A DNA stretch of 64,000 bases from Caulochytrium protostelioides (taxonomy: Eukaryota > Chytridiomycota > Caulochytriomycetes > Caulochytriales > Caulochytriaceae), in the NCBI GenBank assembly GCA_003615045.1, contig ML014119.1, positions 1-64,000 on the forward strand. The letters run 5' to 3'. The notes beneath the pieces are model-generated. The model saw only the letters and a program-made list of their open reading frames with translations. It did no database searches and was not told where the DNA came from. Of the stretch, positions 9,690-19,773 are shown in pieces. A program made the translations under genes and the position numbers. Position 1 is the stretch's first letter, and every line of letters starts with the position of its first letter.

Positions 9690-11776
9690 TTAGGCGGCCG
9701 GCGGCGCAATCGACCAGACGGCAAGACGATCGGCCATCCGACTGACCGGCGTGTCGAACGGATCGGGCAAGCCCCGCAGAATTTTGTTGCTTGGGGTAGC
9801 CATCACGCCGGCCGACGCGAACTCCGACGTGAAGGTCGACGTCGGAGCTGGCACCATCGGTGGCGTCGCATCATCGTGCGAGGACGGCGACGGCGACGAT
9901 GCGCGCGTGCGGCGCGTCCCCGATCCCATCGACCGCGCCGCGGGCCGATCGAGCGCCGTGTAGTTGGCGGCCTCTCCGAACGGCGACGCCACATCGTGGT
10001 GGACGGGGCCGCTACGCTCAGCGCGGCCGCGACGTGGGTCACGCTGCGGCTCGCGGTGCTGGGCCTCCGCCGACGCGTGGCGGCGTGCTTCGAACTGACG
10101 CATCTCGACCTCGAACGCCGCTGCTTCACGACGCAGTCGGGCGCGCATCGCATCGTGCGCGGCCGCATCGTCATCGACGTCAGCGACGACGTCGGCATAG
10201 AGGTCGCCGTCATCCGCGGGGGTGTGTCGATCGATCCCAAACTCCGACGCATACGCTGACGGCGACGCAGCGACACGGTCGGCGCGCGGCGTCGCCATCG
10301 TGCTGCTGAGGGCCTGGCGATGCACGTGCTGCAGCGCTTGCAGCTCGGCCGCCAGATTGTCGCGGTTCTCGAGCAGCAGCGCCATGTCCATGCGCGTCGC
10401 CTCCAGCTCGGCGCGCAGCGCGTCCATCTCCTGCGTCATCTGCTCGCGGTCGTCCCGCTCACGCTGCATCGACAGCATGAGCTGCCGCGTCAGGCGCGTC
10501 TGCGAAGCGGCGTCGTCATTATCACCACCGTCGAAGGGCGGCTGCGCCTGGTCACGGCCGTCAGGGTGGTCCATAGCATCGATAGCGTCTTCGAAGCCCA
10601 GCGCCGTTGGCTGCGACGCGGGCCGCGATAACGAACGTGCCATGGACCGCGTCCGGGGACGCGGCGACCGGCGTGTCGGCGACGCCGCATCGTAGAGCAT
10701 CGACGGCTGCGCGAGCGGTCGCGCCGTCCGCGACGACACGGGCCGCGACGCCAACGCCCGCGACGACGGCGACAGCATCGTGACGCCCCGCACGACCTCG
10801 GCCGCCTCCGGCTCGGCCGCGGCCGCCGCGCGCTGCCGCTCCGCCCGCAGCGCCTGCCGGGCCTGCGCGAGGTTCGTGTCGACGCGCTTCGACGCGGCCA
10901 CGGGCACGCGGACCGCGCCGGATCGCAGCGACGGCGGCGAGACGTAGGCGGACGCGACGTCGGCGTTCCATCCGGGCCGCGCCGACGGCGCCTTGGAGGT
11001 CGCGGGCGCCGAGTGCGGCGCGGCGCGCGGCGCACTCGAGCTGCCCGCGCGCCGTGGGAGACTCGTGCTCGTCGGCGTCGTCATGAGGCTCGGCTTGCCG
11101 GGCGTCGTCATCGTCGACCGCGGCGTCGGCGTCGTGGCCGAGGCGCCGTGCGCGGACGTCCGTTGTGGCGTGTCGGCCGACCCCGGCGTTGTCATGGTGG
11201 CCGCAGCGCCACGACGGCCACGGGAGACGGAGCGGCGCGTCGCGTCGGCGGTCGGGGTCGTCATGGCGCCGTAGCTGGAGCCCGGGTGAGATCGATCGCT
11301 GAGCGCCGTCTGCGGCGTCGTCATACGGTCCGCCAGGATCAGTTCGCCACGGCCGACGGAGCGGCCCCGGGATGAGGCGGTGGCTGAGCCCGGTCGCGAC
11401 TGGGAACGCGCGCGGCGTTCGACGTGAGTCGGCAGTGTGGCCGGGTAGATGGGCTCACGCAGTGGCGGCTGCCGCAGCCGCGTTGGCGTGCGACTCAGTG
11501 ATCCTATTGCACAGCAAAGGGGTCAGGTGGCCGATCGTCGAGTCGATAGATGACATGGAAGGCCATGGAAGCATAGGCACGACCCAGCGAGAGCGTGAGT
11601 TATGAATTGCAGCTAGCGCATCAGCAGCTGGACGAAGGTGAGACGGCGCCAGCACAACCGGTGCACAAGCATGGGATGAGCTTACCTGATGGTGGTGTGG
11701 CCAGCGTCATTGGCATCGCGGCGGGCGGCTCGGATTGCGGCGATGTCTGCGAGACGGAATGGTGCAGGGAGTTCAT
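9690..11776 (-). CDS. low-complexity coiled-coil protein with TTP/TP motifs, spliced, function unknown
   Basis: Two exons can be read on the minus strand. Exon 1 is 11776-11686 (MNSLHHSVSQTSPQSE... to PPSG) with donor GTAAGC. Exon 2 is 11503-9690, after the acceptor TTTGCTGTGCAATAG with a CTGAC branch-like site. The phase-1 junction keeps frame and gives about 634 residues. The N-terminal half is basic and Ser/Thr/Pro-rich, with many short repeats of MTTP and TTPT, which could be proline-directed kinase sites. Residues about 355-440 form a predicted coiled coil (LMLSMQRERDDREQMTQEMD...), with a second helical stretch near 470-500. No enzyme domain is seen. It could be a nuclear or cytoskeletal scaffold, but that is a guess from composition. 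A 76-codon upstream frame overlaps its start (ATGA). Confidence 0.65.
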
Positions 11777-12003
11777 GGCTTGAGGCCCTCGTGCTTGATA
11801 GAGGTCGGAGTTGTATGAGGTTCAGGGGATTCGTGTCGTGACACCAGCGCCCATGTGGAGCGGAGCAGTGTTACGGGGTCGTCGCGGGCCAAGCCGTCCT
11901 CGCTTTCGCTAGTATGCTTTCGGGGGGGATGGATCAACGTGCCGGGAGCGATGATCGCCTTCGTCGGGGTTTTCGAGAAATCGGGCAGCGTCACCCATGC
12001 CAC
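11773..12003 (-). other. upstream ORF of 76 codons overlapping the start of the coiled-coil gene
   Basis: A frame beginning MAWVTLPDFSKTPTK ends with PTSIKHEGLKP and a TGA at 11775-11773. That TGA shares bases with the ATG (11776-11774) of the next gene, giving an ATGA overlap. Its composition (TP, PEPHTTPTS) is like that of the downstream protein. It may be a regulatory upstream frame, or part of the same protein joined by a splice I cannot see. Confidence 0.35.
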
Positions 12004-12915
12004 CTTCAGGTCTGTCTTGGTATGTCACGTCATGACCGACATCGGGACCCCGCAGCAGTATCACATATGGATCGATATATTACTTTTGCAACCGTTTTCG
12101 ACAGCATAGCGTTCTGCAGCCCGCTCGGTGGTCTCGGTTGTCTGGCAGCACGCCCGGCAGTCGTGGCCAGGCCGCATGCCCCCTGCTTGTGTTGCCCTCA
12201 GCCAAAAACGAGCCGCCGCAGCCCCAACACCAGCAACATGACATGACGCAACACGGACGTGAAGGTTAATCGTGAAGGTTAATAGCCCTTGGTCCCACAG
12301 ACCAATAACTATCCTCGACTCGCTTTGAGATTGTGCTTGGTGCATGCACCCGTGTGACTTGGGTAGGATGCTTGAGCAAAAGACGCTCTGCCGATCAGGC
12401 TTGGCCAGGCGACAGCGCACCGCGCCGTTTTTGTTCGATGATGGCACCACAGGCTCGTCGGAGCCAGGCCCTTCGGGACCTCTTCGGGGCCTTTCGCGGG
12501 TATCGCCGCCGCGCACGCGGCGCGCATCGCACTCAGGTGACCGGCAAGAAAAGAGGGGAAAGCCGAGGGATGGCCAACGCGCGCCGACGCCGATGCCCCT
12601 GTGGCGATGGCGGTCCCTGCGCGCTCTTCCGTATGAAACCATGCCAGTCGGTCCGTCGGTCAGAGCCTCGTCCGGCAGCGCCGCATGCGTCTGGCGCCTC
12701 ATCGACTGCGAATCCGCCCGAGACGTCCATTTTGCGCATTGTCTCCGCTCCTGCTTGTCTGCGCCCTAAAGGACTGGTCCTGACCCGCTCCGCTTCCATC
12801 CTTCTGCGCGACGCCCTCTCCTCCCGCCGCCGCCGTTCTCGTCGTTGTGACCGCCGCCTTTATCGTCGTTGTCGCTACTCGACCGGCCGGAGACCCACGC
12901 TCGTCCGTCGAAGAC
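12004..12915. other. intergenic, no gene seen
   Basis: Divergent region between the coiled-coil gene and the KGD4-like gene. Several open frames exist but none shows a motif. Codon patterns are inconsistent. Confidence 0.4.
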
Positions 12916-13475
12916 ATGGCCGTCCGGCAAGTCCCGCGGCACGTGCCGCTCATTAAATTCCTGGGCCCGCGGCGGTTGCTGCGCGAGGCCCAGGCGAAGG
13001 CGCAGACGACCGCGCCGTCGTCCGCGTCCACTGCCGCCGGGTATACCGGATCGTCGCAGGCGTCCGTGGCTGCCGCCGCGTCGGCGCCGCCGTCGGTCGC
13101 CACGCTGCGCGCGCTCATGGCCACCCCGCGCGTGATCCGCTATCCGTCGCGCCACGCCATGGGTCCGCGCTATGCGCCGCCGGCGCTCACGGCGGCCGAG
13201 ATCGAAGCGATCGAGGTAAACCGACGCAATTGGATGCCGTCGCCGCTATGCTATGCTGCGTGGCGACTTCATCGCGGCGCGGCCATCCGGCTCATGCCCA
13301 TCAAGCTGTCGTCGACGAGCCTCGCTCGGCTTCAATGTCATCTGCCCCGATACGATGAGATGACTCACCCAATTCTTTGCTAATTTGTGGTTGTTATGGT
13401 ATGACTGATGTCTCGCATGTGCGCACGTCGAGCTGTCTTCTCCAGACCGGTGTGTCCTCTGCATCCATATATTGA
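12916..13475 (+). CDS. KGD4/MRPS36-like subunit of 2-oxoglutarate dehydrogenase; 3' exon tentative
   Basis: KGD4 (MRPS36) is a small mitochondrial protein that tethers the E3 component to 2-oxoglutarate dehydrogenase. The exon at 12916-13215 encodes 100 residues. It has the two family blocks: VPRHVPLIKFLGPR near the N-terminus and, after an Ala/Ser-rich linker, RYAPPALTAAEIEAIE at the end. The start ATG (AAGACATGG) matches the usual length. A GTAAAC donor follows phase 0 at 13216. The best acceptor is CTGTCTTCTCCAG ending at 13445, with CTAAT upstream. Its 30-nt exon (13446-13475) would end the protein TGVSSASIY, weakly like the SGGA tail of relatives. The first exon is convincing. The last exon is a proposal, and the related transposon scrap begins just after it. 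Confidence 0.55.
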
Positions 13476-13484
13476 GTATATTGA

Positions 13485-13690
13485 GTCAAGGCGCACACCA
13501 TGCCCTCGGTGGTGGACCCCAGGAGTCCCCCCCGAAGCAGACGCGCATTCGGTTCAGTTCTGCATCCATAGCATCGGGCTCTCAGGTCTTCTGAGTGGCG
13601 ACCATACGGATCCATACAGACCCCAAAGAGGCTCACGAAGGTTATGTTCTGGGTCCGACTGTGCCGGACCGCCACATTTCTTATGCGGTC
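13485..13690 (-). mobile_element. second copy of the Fanzor-type element's 3' end (degraded)
   Basis: About 70 bases here (13495-13565) align with 785-855, the tail of the Fanzor remnant, at roughly 70 percent identity by eye, including the identical run CGCATTCGGTTC. On the minus strand one frame reads NRMRVCFGGDSWG where the first copy reads NRMRYCLYGGHMG. Upstream of that the frame is broken and the NRD-NAA-NI block is not recognisable. It is an old fragment of the same family and orientation. Confidence 0.5.
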
Positions 13691-14991
13691 GACGAGCCGG
13701 CACTCCGATGGTGGAATCTATTCCCCTTTATTTAATGTTTTCACTTTAGACACCTCCGTTCTGACGATTGGCAGGCGCGTTGCGCATCATGCTGGTGCCT
13801 ACTAGCCCGCGTTGGAGCCGCTACAGAAGACTATCACGGTTTTGCGTGGTTTTGCAATGTCATAGAGCGATATGGCCTGGGTTCCATCCGAGTTGATCTC
13901 GTAGAGACGGGTGGACCTCCGAGGAGGCGACCCGGCGATCGGGACAGCGGGGTTGTGTGGCACTATGCCTGAAAAGGCGTCGTCGTCGCGCCTCTGCGTG
14001 GCACGTGCCACACCCATGTTTGCTGCGTGTGGCCAGCCGGCCCGCCATACGGTGACCTGCCCCGGCGGCGTAGATATCACCCCGCGACCCTGCGGAAAAA
14101 GGGCGCTCGTGGCGCAGCCATCAAACGCCTCCCGATCCATCATCCCTGACCGCTGTGGCCGGTCGCCGGCCGCCGCGGCCGCCGTGCTGGTGCCGCCCCG
14201 CCTAGCGCCGTGCATCTGCTTTGGGTCCGACTCTTTGCGGGTCACGCCGCGACGGCGGCTCTGGTGCATCGCATCGCATCGCATCGCATCGCATCGCATC
14301 GCATCGCATCGCATCGCATCGCATCGCTCTGGAGCTCTCGCGTCTCGCCTCGTCTCGTTAGGCCTATCGCGCATCGTCTGGCCTATCGGTGCCTTCGCGT
14401 CGCTCGACTCGGGGCGCATGGTCCTGCCCGTCTTATCATGAGCACGACGGCGGCGCGGCGAGCGGGTGACGGGCACCGCGGAGGCCGGTCGGCATCGCGC
14501 ACCACGCGGTGAGAAAGCCGCCGCGGACCTCTCCGAGTGAGGAGACGCAGCGCAGGTTGCGGTCGGTTCGGGCGAGGACGGCCATGACACGGAAGTGACG
14601 CGGCTATGGCGCCCAGCATACCACCCCTGGCCATAGCGGTTCGCGTCCCCGTCCATCCTCACCTGCCGCCTTCCCCTGGCGTCGGCGACTCCGCGATCGA
14701 GGGGTCTTCTCGTCGCGTTGTTTCCGAGTCAACGCACCGTCTGCCGTGCGAGCCTGCCGTGCGAGCCTGTCCAGCAGGCCTACCGAGCAAGCGTGCTCAG
14801 CCAGTCGGTTCAGCAAGCCGGTTCAGCCCGCCAGTTCAGCGAGCCTGCCGAGCACGCCTGCCTAGTTCGCTGGCTTCGCTCGGCTCGGCGCGGCGGGCCG
14901 CCGCTTCGCTCACTGCGGCGCGGCTCGGCCTGGCGCGGCATCCCACCGTCGACGACGTCGTCTCCCCACCCTCGCCGAGATCACCGCCATC
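13691..14991. other. upstream region of the MAP4K-like kinase, with microsatellite
   Basis: No gene is supported. A minus-strand frame ending at 13802 finishes with plausible protein (RLYEINSDGTQAISLYDIA) but has no context. At about 14740-14870, short direct repeats of the type GCCGGTTCAGC and GCGAGCCTG lie in the leader of the kinase gene. Confidence 0.4.
14267..14327. repeat. (GCATC)n pentanucleotide microsatellite
   Basis: About twelve perfect GCATC units. The same 5-bp unit recurs at about 20416, 54994-55136 and 56126. Confidence 0.95.
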
Positions 14992-17900
14992 ATGTCCATC
15001 CAGCAGTTCGGCAAAAAGTTCCCGGTGCTGCTGCGCATGCAAGCGCCGCGCGGCCAGGTCGAACTGATCGAGACCGTCGGCAAGGGCAACTATGGCTACG
15101 TCTACAAGGGCCGGCTGCTGGCGACGCAGGAAATCACCGCCGTCAAGGTCGTCTTCCTCAAAGAAGAAGAGCTGCGCGAGACCCTGCTGGAGATGGAGAT
15201 CTTGGAAGAGTGCATCCACCCCAACATCACCAAATACATGGGCTCCTTTCTCAAGGGCTTGGATCTCTGGATCTGCATGGAATACTGCGGCGGTGGCGCC
15301 CTCGACTCGACGTACCGCGCCATCAAGAAGCCGCTCACCGAGGACCAGATCGCATCGATTTTATACGAGTCGGTCCAGGGTCTGGAGTACCTGCATACCA
15401 AGTATGGGCTGATCCACCGTGACATCAAGGCCGGCAACCTGCTGCTCACGGAGAGCGGCGAGGTCAAGCTCGCTGATTTCGGTGTGTCGGCCAAGCTGCG
15501 CGAAGTTGGCGACCGCGCCCGCACGTTCATCGGCACGCCTTACTGGATGGCCCCCGAGGTCATTATGACGGACCCGGACTCAGCGACGCACTCCACGGCG
15601 AGCTACGACGCGAAGGCGGACATTTGGTCGATCGGCATCACGGCCATCGAGATTGCCGAAAAGAACCCGCCGCTCAGCGATATCCATCCGATGCGCGCGC
15701 TATACCTGATTCCGAACTCCGACCTCGGCTTCGCGCACCCTAAGAGCTGGTCCAAGCCGTTCCAAGACTTTGTCTCCCATTGCTTGACCAAGGACCCCCA
15801 GAAGCGTCCCAGCGCGTCCCAGATCCTGCAGCACCCGTTCCTTGCCCGTGCCCAGACGCTCCCGCGGCAGCGGCTGCTCGCCGAGCTGGTCAAGAAGGCC
15901 CAGACGGCCCGCGAAAACCGCAAAGCAGGGATCGAAATCGATGACGACGATGACGACGATGAAAAGCACGGCGATCTGCCGGCGAAGCTTGTCGCCGAGA
16001 CCATCAAGCAAGCCACCCAGGCCCGCGCTCAGATGCAGCAGCTCCAACAGCAGGCCGCAGCAGCGGCGGCGGCGGCCGGCGCCTCTGTCGCGAGCGCGCA
16101 CCCGAGTCTGTCGCCGCTGGTGGCGACGCCGTCCACGCCGTTGGCCGGCAGCGCGCCCGCATCGGCCCCGGTGCTGCCGTCGGAGTCGCATACTCCCACG
16201 GGCGCCCCCGCGGCGTCGCCGGCCGTCACGCCACAGAACATCATGGCCGCCATACTGGCGCAGTCGGCGGCCTCGCAGGCCTCGCCCGCGGGCACCGCCA
16301 TCTCCGTCCCGATCCTGCCTGGCGACGTCGTCCCGGCGTTCGCGGACCTGCCCATCCCGAATGGCTCGGCCGTCTTCGAGCCTGTTGTGGTGTCGGGGCT
16401 GATGCGCGTCGACATCTTGACTGGCGACGTCCTCGACAATCGCTATCTGCTGCTCGGCAGCGAGAAGGGCCTCTACTTTATCGATCTGAAGCTGCCGACG
16501 GCGCAGCAGGAGCCGGTGCCTCTGATCCGCAACACGCGCTTCCGTCAGATCGAGATCCTGGAGCAGTATGGCGTGATGGTCGCGCTGTCCGGCAAGCACG
16601 ACCACATCCGCCAGTACCGTCTCTCGAGTATCCGCAAGCTGGTGTCGTACGTCACAGGCGACAATGTCTGGGTCGTCTCCAAAGACCACGCGCCCGCGAA
16701 GCCTGATGCGTCCGTGCCCGCAGGCGAGCTGCCGATGGACGACGCAATGGGCAGCGCAACGGCAGGCAACGAGTATGAAGTGTACCCGGACAAGCCCGAA
16801 GTCGCCTCACTCATGATCCGCCGCTGGTCTTCGGATTACATCAAGATTCTGGCGACGAAGGACTCGAAGTCGTTCAAGATCCAGCGCACCGAGACCTCCG
16901 TATACATGGGCGTCCTCTTCCGCCAGGACATCATCCTCTTTGAGTGGGCCCGCGAGCCGTATCTGAAGTTCATGAAGCTGAAGGCGTTCTGGCTGCCCGA
17001 GAGCCCGAAGTTCATGCATCTACTGCACGACGGCGTTGCGGTCCGCGAGATCTTCCTCGGTTACTCGAACGAAGCAAATCTCGTCTCGATCGACAACTCA
17101 CGTGTCAAGGAAGTGGGTGTCCATCGCGACTTTGTCCGCGGCATGGACCGCGCCCAAGCCTCGAGCCGCGCGCGCTGGCAGACCTTCGTCCAGATCCCCT
17201 TCTCGGACGCCAAACGCACCGAGCTCCGCAACGCGAACCGGCCCGCGACCACCGTCAGCCGCAAGATCGCCGCCATCTCGGGCGGGCATACCCTCAACCG
17301 CGCCAACACGGGGCCCTCCATCGACCGCTACTTCCTCGCCACGTACCACCAGCTCACGCGCGTCGTCGACTTGAACGGCAAGCCTATGGTCGGCTCTGGC
17401 GTCGGCGGGTGGAAGGACGGCGTCCAATGGCGCTCTCAGCCCAGCGAGCTGATTCTGCGGCCCGTCGACTACGTCGTCGCCGCCAGCAAGACCACCATTG
17501 AGGTCGTCGACTGGCGCACCGCCGCCATCGTGCAGTGCCTCCAGCTCGAAGCCGCCGTTTCTATGCGCGTGCTCACCTCCCGTCCCGAGTTCTTTTTCGT
17601 TATTGCCGAGAGGAAGAAAAAGGGATCGGTGCTCTACCTGATGAAAGAAAAGATCGGCCCGACCGCTGCCCTCGCGGCGCGCGCCGCCCACGCCGCCCAT
17701 GCCTCCGCTGCTCACGCCGCCGCCCTCTCGCCCTCCGCGGCCGCCGGTTCGCTGCGTCACGCCGACAGCGCCCGCGCCTCCTACCACAAGGCCCGACCCT
17801 CAGGCGCCACACCCTCACCCTCGCCCTCCGCGGCGGGCAGCAGCGCCGACCGCGGGCTCCCGACGCCGCCGGCCCACGTGACGCCTCACCTCAACCCCAA

Positions 17901-18540
17901 CCAGCTTGCCGACAACCTCGGACGGCTCCAGGTCGGGTCGCCCGCAGTGTACGGGATGCCGCAGCTGTACCGCGACGCGTCCTCGACCGCGTCCTCGATC
18001 GGCGGCGGCGACACGCCGCCGCCGCAGCCACCGTACGCCGTCCAGCAGCCTGTCTACCCGGCGCCGCAGGGCCCGCCCTCGCTCTCCAACTCAGCCGCAT
18101 CGTTCCACTCGGCCCACCAGCAGAACTACATGCAGCTCGAGCCGCCGCCCGCCGCAGTACCCGCGAATGCCCAGCAGCAGTACCATCTGCAGAATATGCA
18201 GTACCAGCAGCAGCAGCAGCAGCAACAACAGATGTATATGCAACAGCAGCAACAACAACATCAGCAACAGATGTATCAGCGTCAGAGTATCGTGGGCGCA
18301 CCACCGCCACCCGGTGTAGTGCCGATGCAAGCTTATCCGGGCGGCCCGCCGCCAGGAGGCATGTACTATGCGGCACCGCCGGGCACCGTGCCGCCCGGGT
18401 CGCCGTATGGCTACCCGCCAGGCAGTGTACCTTATGCCTCACCGCCAATGGGCAACGGCGCGCCGTATCAGGACCCACGCATGTCGGCGCAGTACCATCA
18501 GCTACAGCAACAACAACAGCGTCGCCAGTCAAAACCATAG
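14992..18540 (+). CDS. GCK/MAP4K-like Ser/Thr kinase with C-terminal CNH domain
   Basis: STE20-group kinase, likely acting upstream of MAP kinase or Hippo-type signalling. The kinase domain spans about residues 23-285: glycine loop GKGNYGYVYKG (30-40), catalytic lysine K52 (AVKVV), HRDIKAGN (D144), DFG (D162), activation segment FIGTPYWMAPEV, and the GCK signature DIHPMRALYLIP. A basic helix and an acidic run (IEIDDDDDDDE) follow, then an Ala/Pro/Ser linker. A CNH (citron homology, beta-propeller-like) domain lies at about 455-880, starting VVVSGLMRVDILTGDVLDN and including LLGSEKGLYFIDL. The last 300 residues are disordered, with poly-Gln near 1075-1090 (bases about 18200-18265) and Pro/Gly/Tyr repeats. 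Kinase plus CNH is the animal MAP4K architecture. No intron is needed for the 1182 residues. The start is the first ATG of the frame and fits the domain boundary. Confidence 0.93.
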   Translation: MSIQQFGKKFPVLLRMQAPRGQVELIETVGKGNYGYVYKGRLLATQEITAVKVVFLKEEELRETLLEMEILEECIHPNITKYMGSFLKGLDLWICMEYCGGGALDSTYRAIKKPLTEDQIASILYESVQGLEYLHTKYGLIHRDIKAGNLLLTESGEVKLADFGVSAKLREVGDRARTFIGTPYWMAPEVIMTDPDSATHSTASYDAKADIWSIGITAIEIAEKNPPLSDIHPMRALYLIPNSDLGFAHPKSWSKPFQDFVSHCLTKDPQKRPSASQILQHPFLARAQTLPRQRLLAELVKKAQTARENRKAGIEIDDDDDDDEKHGDLPAKLVAETIKQATQARAQMQQLQQQAAAAAAAAGASVASAHPSLSPLVATPSTPLAGSAPASAPVLPSESHTPTGAPAASPAVTPQNIMAAILAQSAASQASPAGTAISVPILPGDVVPAFADLPIPNGSAVFEPVVVSGLMRVDILTGDVLDNRYLLLGSEKGLYFIDLKLPTAQQEPVPLIRNTRFRQIEILEQYGVMVALSGKHDHIRQYRLSSIRKLVSYVTGDNVWVVSKDHAPAKPDASVPAGELPMDDAMGSATAGNEYEVYPDKPEVASLMIRRWSSDYIKILATKDSKSFKIQRTETSVYMGVLFRQDIILFEWAREPYLKFMKLKAFWLPESPKFMHLLHDGVAVREIFLGYSNEANLVSIDNSRVKEVGVHRDFVRGMDRAQASSRARWQTFVQIPFSDAKRTELRNANRPATTVSRKIAAISGGHTLNRANTGPSIDRYFLATYHQLTRVVDLNGKPMVGSGVGGWKDGVQWRSQPSELILRPVDYVVAASKTTIEVVDWRTAAIVQCLQLEAAVSMRVLTSRPEFFFVIAERKKKGSVLYLMKEKIGPTAALAARAAHAAHASAAHAAALSPSAAAGSLRHADSARASYHKARPSGATPSPSPSAAGSSADRGLPTPPAHVTPHLNPNQLADNLGRLQVGSPAVYGMPQLYRDASSTASSIGGGDTPPPQPPYAVQQPVYPAPQGPPSLSNSAASFHSAHQQNYMQLEPPPAAVPANAQQQYHLQNMQYQQQQQQQQQMYMQQQQQQHQQQMYQRQSIVGAPPPPGVVPMQAYPGGPPPGGMYYAAPPGTVPPGSPYGYPPGSVPYASPPMGNGAPYQDPRMSAQYHQLQQQQQRRQSKP

Positions 18541-18765
18541 GACAGGTCTCGCGCGGCTGTCGCTCTTGCCTTCTTGTGCATTCTTGCTGAAGCCCATGGC
18601 TTTGGGTGTGCATTCTGTATGGCATGCCGCGTGGGTCCGTCGGCAGACCATGTGGCTCGGAGCGATATCACTCGCTTCCCCAGTTTCAGGGTTTTTTCGA
18701 TATTTTAAATACTATACTACACGGAAGCCAGCATCGTTACTGAGATGCCGTTGCTGAGCTTGCTG

Positions 18766-19773
18766 TTAGCAGAACTTCCAGCGGTTGCCGCAGTTGACGC
18801 AGGTCACGAAGGTGGTCATGGGCTCGTCGGCGCTGCGCGTCTGCATCTGGTAGTATTTGGTCTTGCGCTGCTTGCACTTGCCGCATTTGAACATGTCGGT
18901 CTCGCTCTGCGAGGACTGCGCTGTCTGCGCGTCCTTCATGGCCTCGGACTTGGCCTTCTCCATGTCGCGCCGGCGCTCGCGGGAGGCCATGTCCAGCGCG
19001 CTCATCTTGGCCAGCGCCGTGACACTGAGGTACCCCTGGGAGATGCGGTACCGCAGCTCGGGGTTCTCCTTGTCTTTGAGGTTGCTGTACAGCGAGCGGA
19101 TCTTGGCTTTGTACTTGGCCTCGCCGCCCTGCGCGTCAAGGAACTCCTCGTGGATCAGCCGCTCGAGCGTGGCGCTCATGTCCAGGAGCTTCGCGGCGTC
19201 GACGTCCGAGTCCATGCAGATCGCATTGTACAGCATCTCGAGGCAGCGCTCGCGCAACTGGCTGTTAAGCGGCGGCGGGTTCACGCCGTCGAGCTTCATA
19301 CTGCGCTCGCGCAGCTCCACACGGCCCTCCTGCGCGCCGGGCGTTTCTGGCGATGGCGGCTGGCTAGCGGCCTCTCCGGATTTGGCGCGGGGGGACGGCG
19401 CGCCGCCTGCAGTCGACGCCGTCGCCGAGCGGCCGGAGGCTGCGGCGGTGTTCACGGCCGGACGCGGCTGCGAGCTGGTGCTGCCGCCACTGGGTGCCGA
19501 TGCGGTCTTGCCGGCCGCGTCCTGGCGATAGCTCGTTTTCCAGCGGAGGAGGAGCTTCTTGGCGAGCGTGGTGACGCGATCGCCGAGCGCGTTCTGCTTG
19601 CGCAGATCGTTGACGGTGATGCCGATTTTCGTTTCCTTGAGCAGCGCCGCGTTCATGTCGAACGCATCCAGCTGTTCCAGCAAATCAAGCGCTTGTGCTT
19701 TCTTGCCGTCCTGCGCGGCGGCCTGCAGATGGCGCTTCATCTGCAGCAGCGTTTTGGCCTCCGAGGCTCCCAT
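18766..19773 (-). CDS. DST1: transcription elongation factor TFIIS
   Basis: TFIIS rescues backtracked RNA polymerase II by stimulating transcript cleavage. The 335 residues contain all three parts. The N-terminal LW/TFIIS-N helical bundle is about residues 5-80 (LDLLEQLDAFDMNAALLKET, IGITVNDLRK). A Ser/Pro linker follows. The central domain is about 150-275 (LRERCLEMLYNAI, AKYKAKIRSLYSNLKDKENP, then ELRYRISQGYLSV). The C-terminal zinc ribbon has CGKCKQRKTKYYQMQTRSAD then EPMTTFVTCVNCGNRW. The RSADEP hairpin carries the catalytic Asp-Glu pair that enters the polymerase pore. The length is close to yeast Dst1 (309). It converges with the kinase gene, with 225 bases between stops. Confidence 0.97.
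   Translation of the reverse strand: MGASEAKTLLQMKRHLQAAAQDGKKAQALDLLEQLDAFDMNAALLKETKIGITVNDLRKQNALGDRVTTLAKKLLLRWKTSYRQDAAGKTASAPSGGSTSSQPRPAVNTAAASGRSATASTAGGAPSPRAKSGEAASQPPSPETPGAQEGRVELRERSMKLDGVNPPPLNSQLRERCLEMLYNAICMDSDVDAAKLLDMSATLERLIHEEFLDAQGGEAKYKAKIRSLYSNLKDKENPELRYRISQGYLSVTALAKMSALDMASRERRRDMEKAKSEAMKDAQTAQSSQSETDMFKCGKCKQRKTKYYQMQTRSADEPMTTFVTCVNCGNRWKFC

Noticed and set aside
13802-14662. 286-codon minus-strand frame upstream of the kinase
   Set aside because: Runs straight through the (GCATC)n satellite; only the last 30 codons look protein-like and no motif is present.
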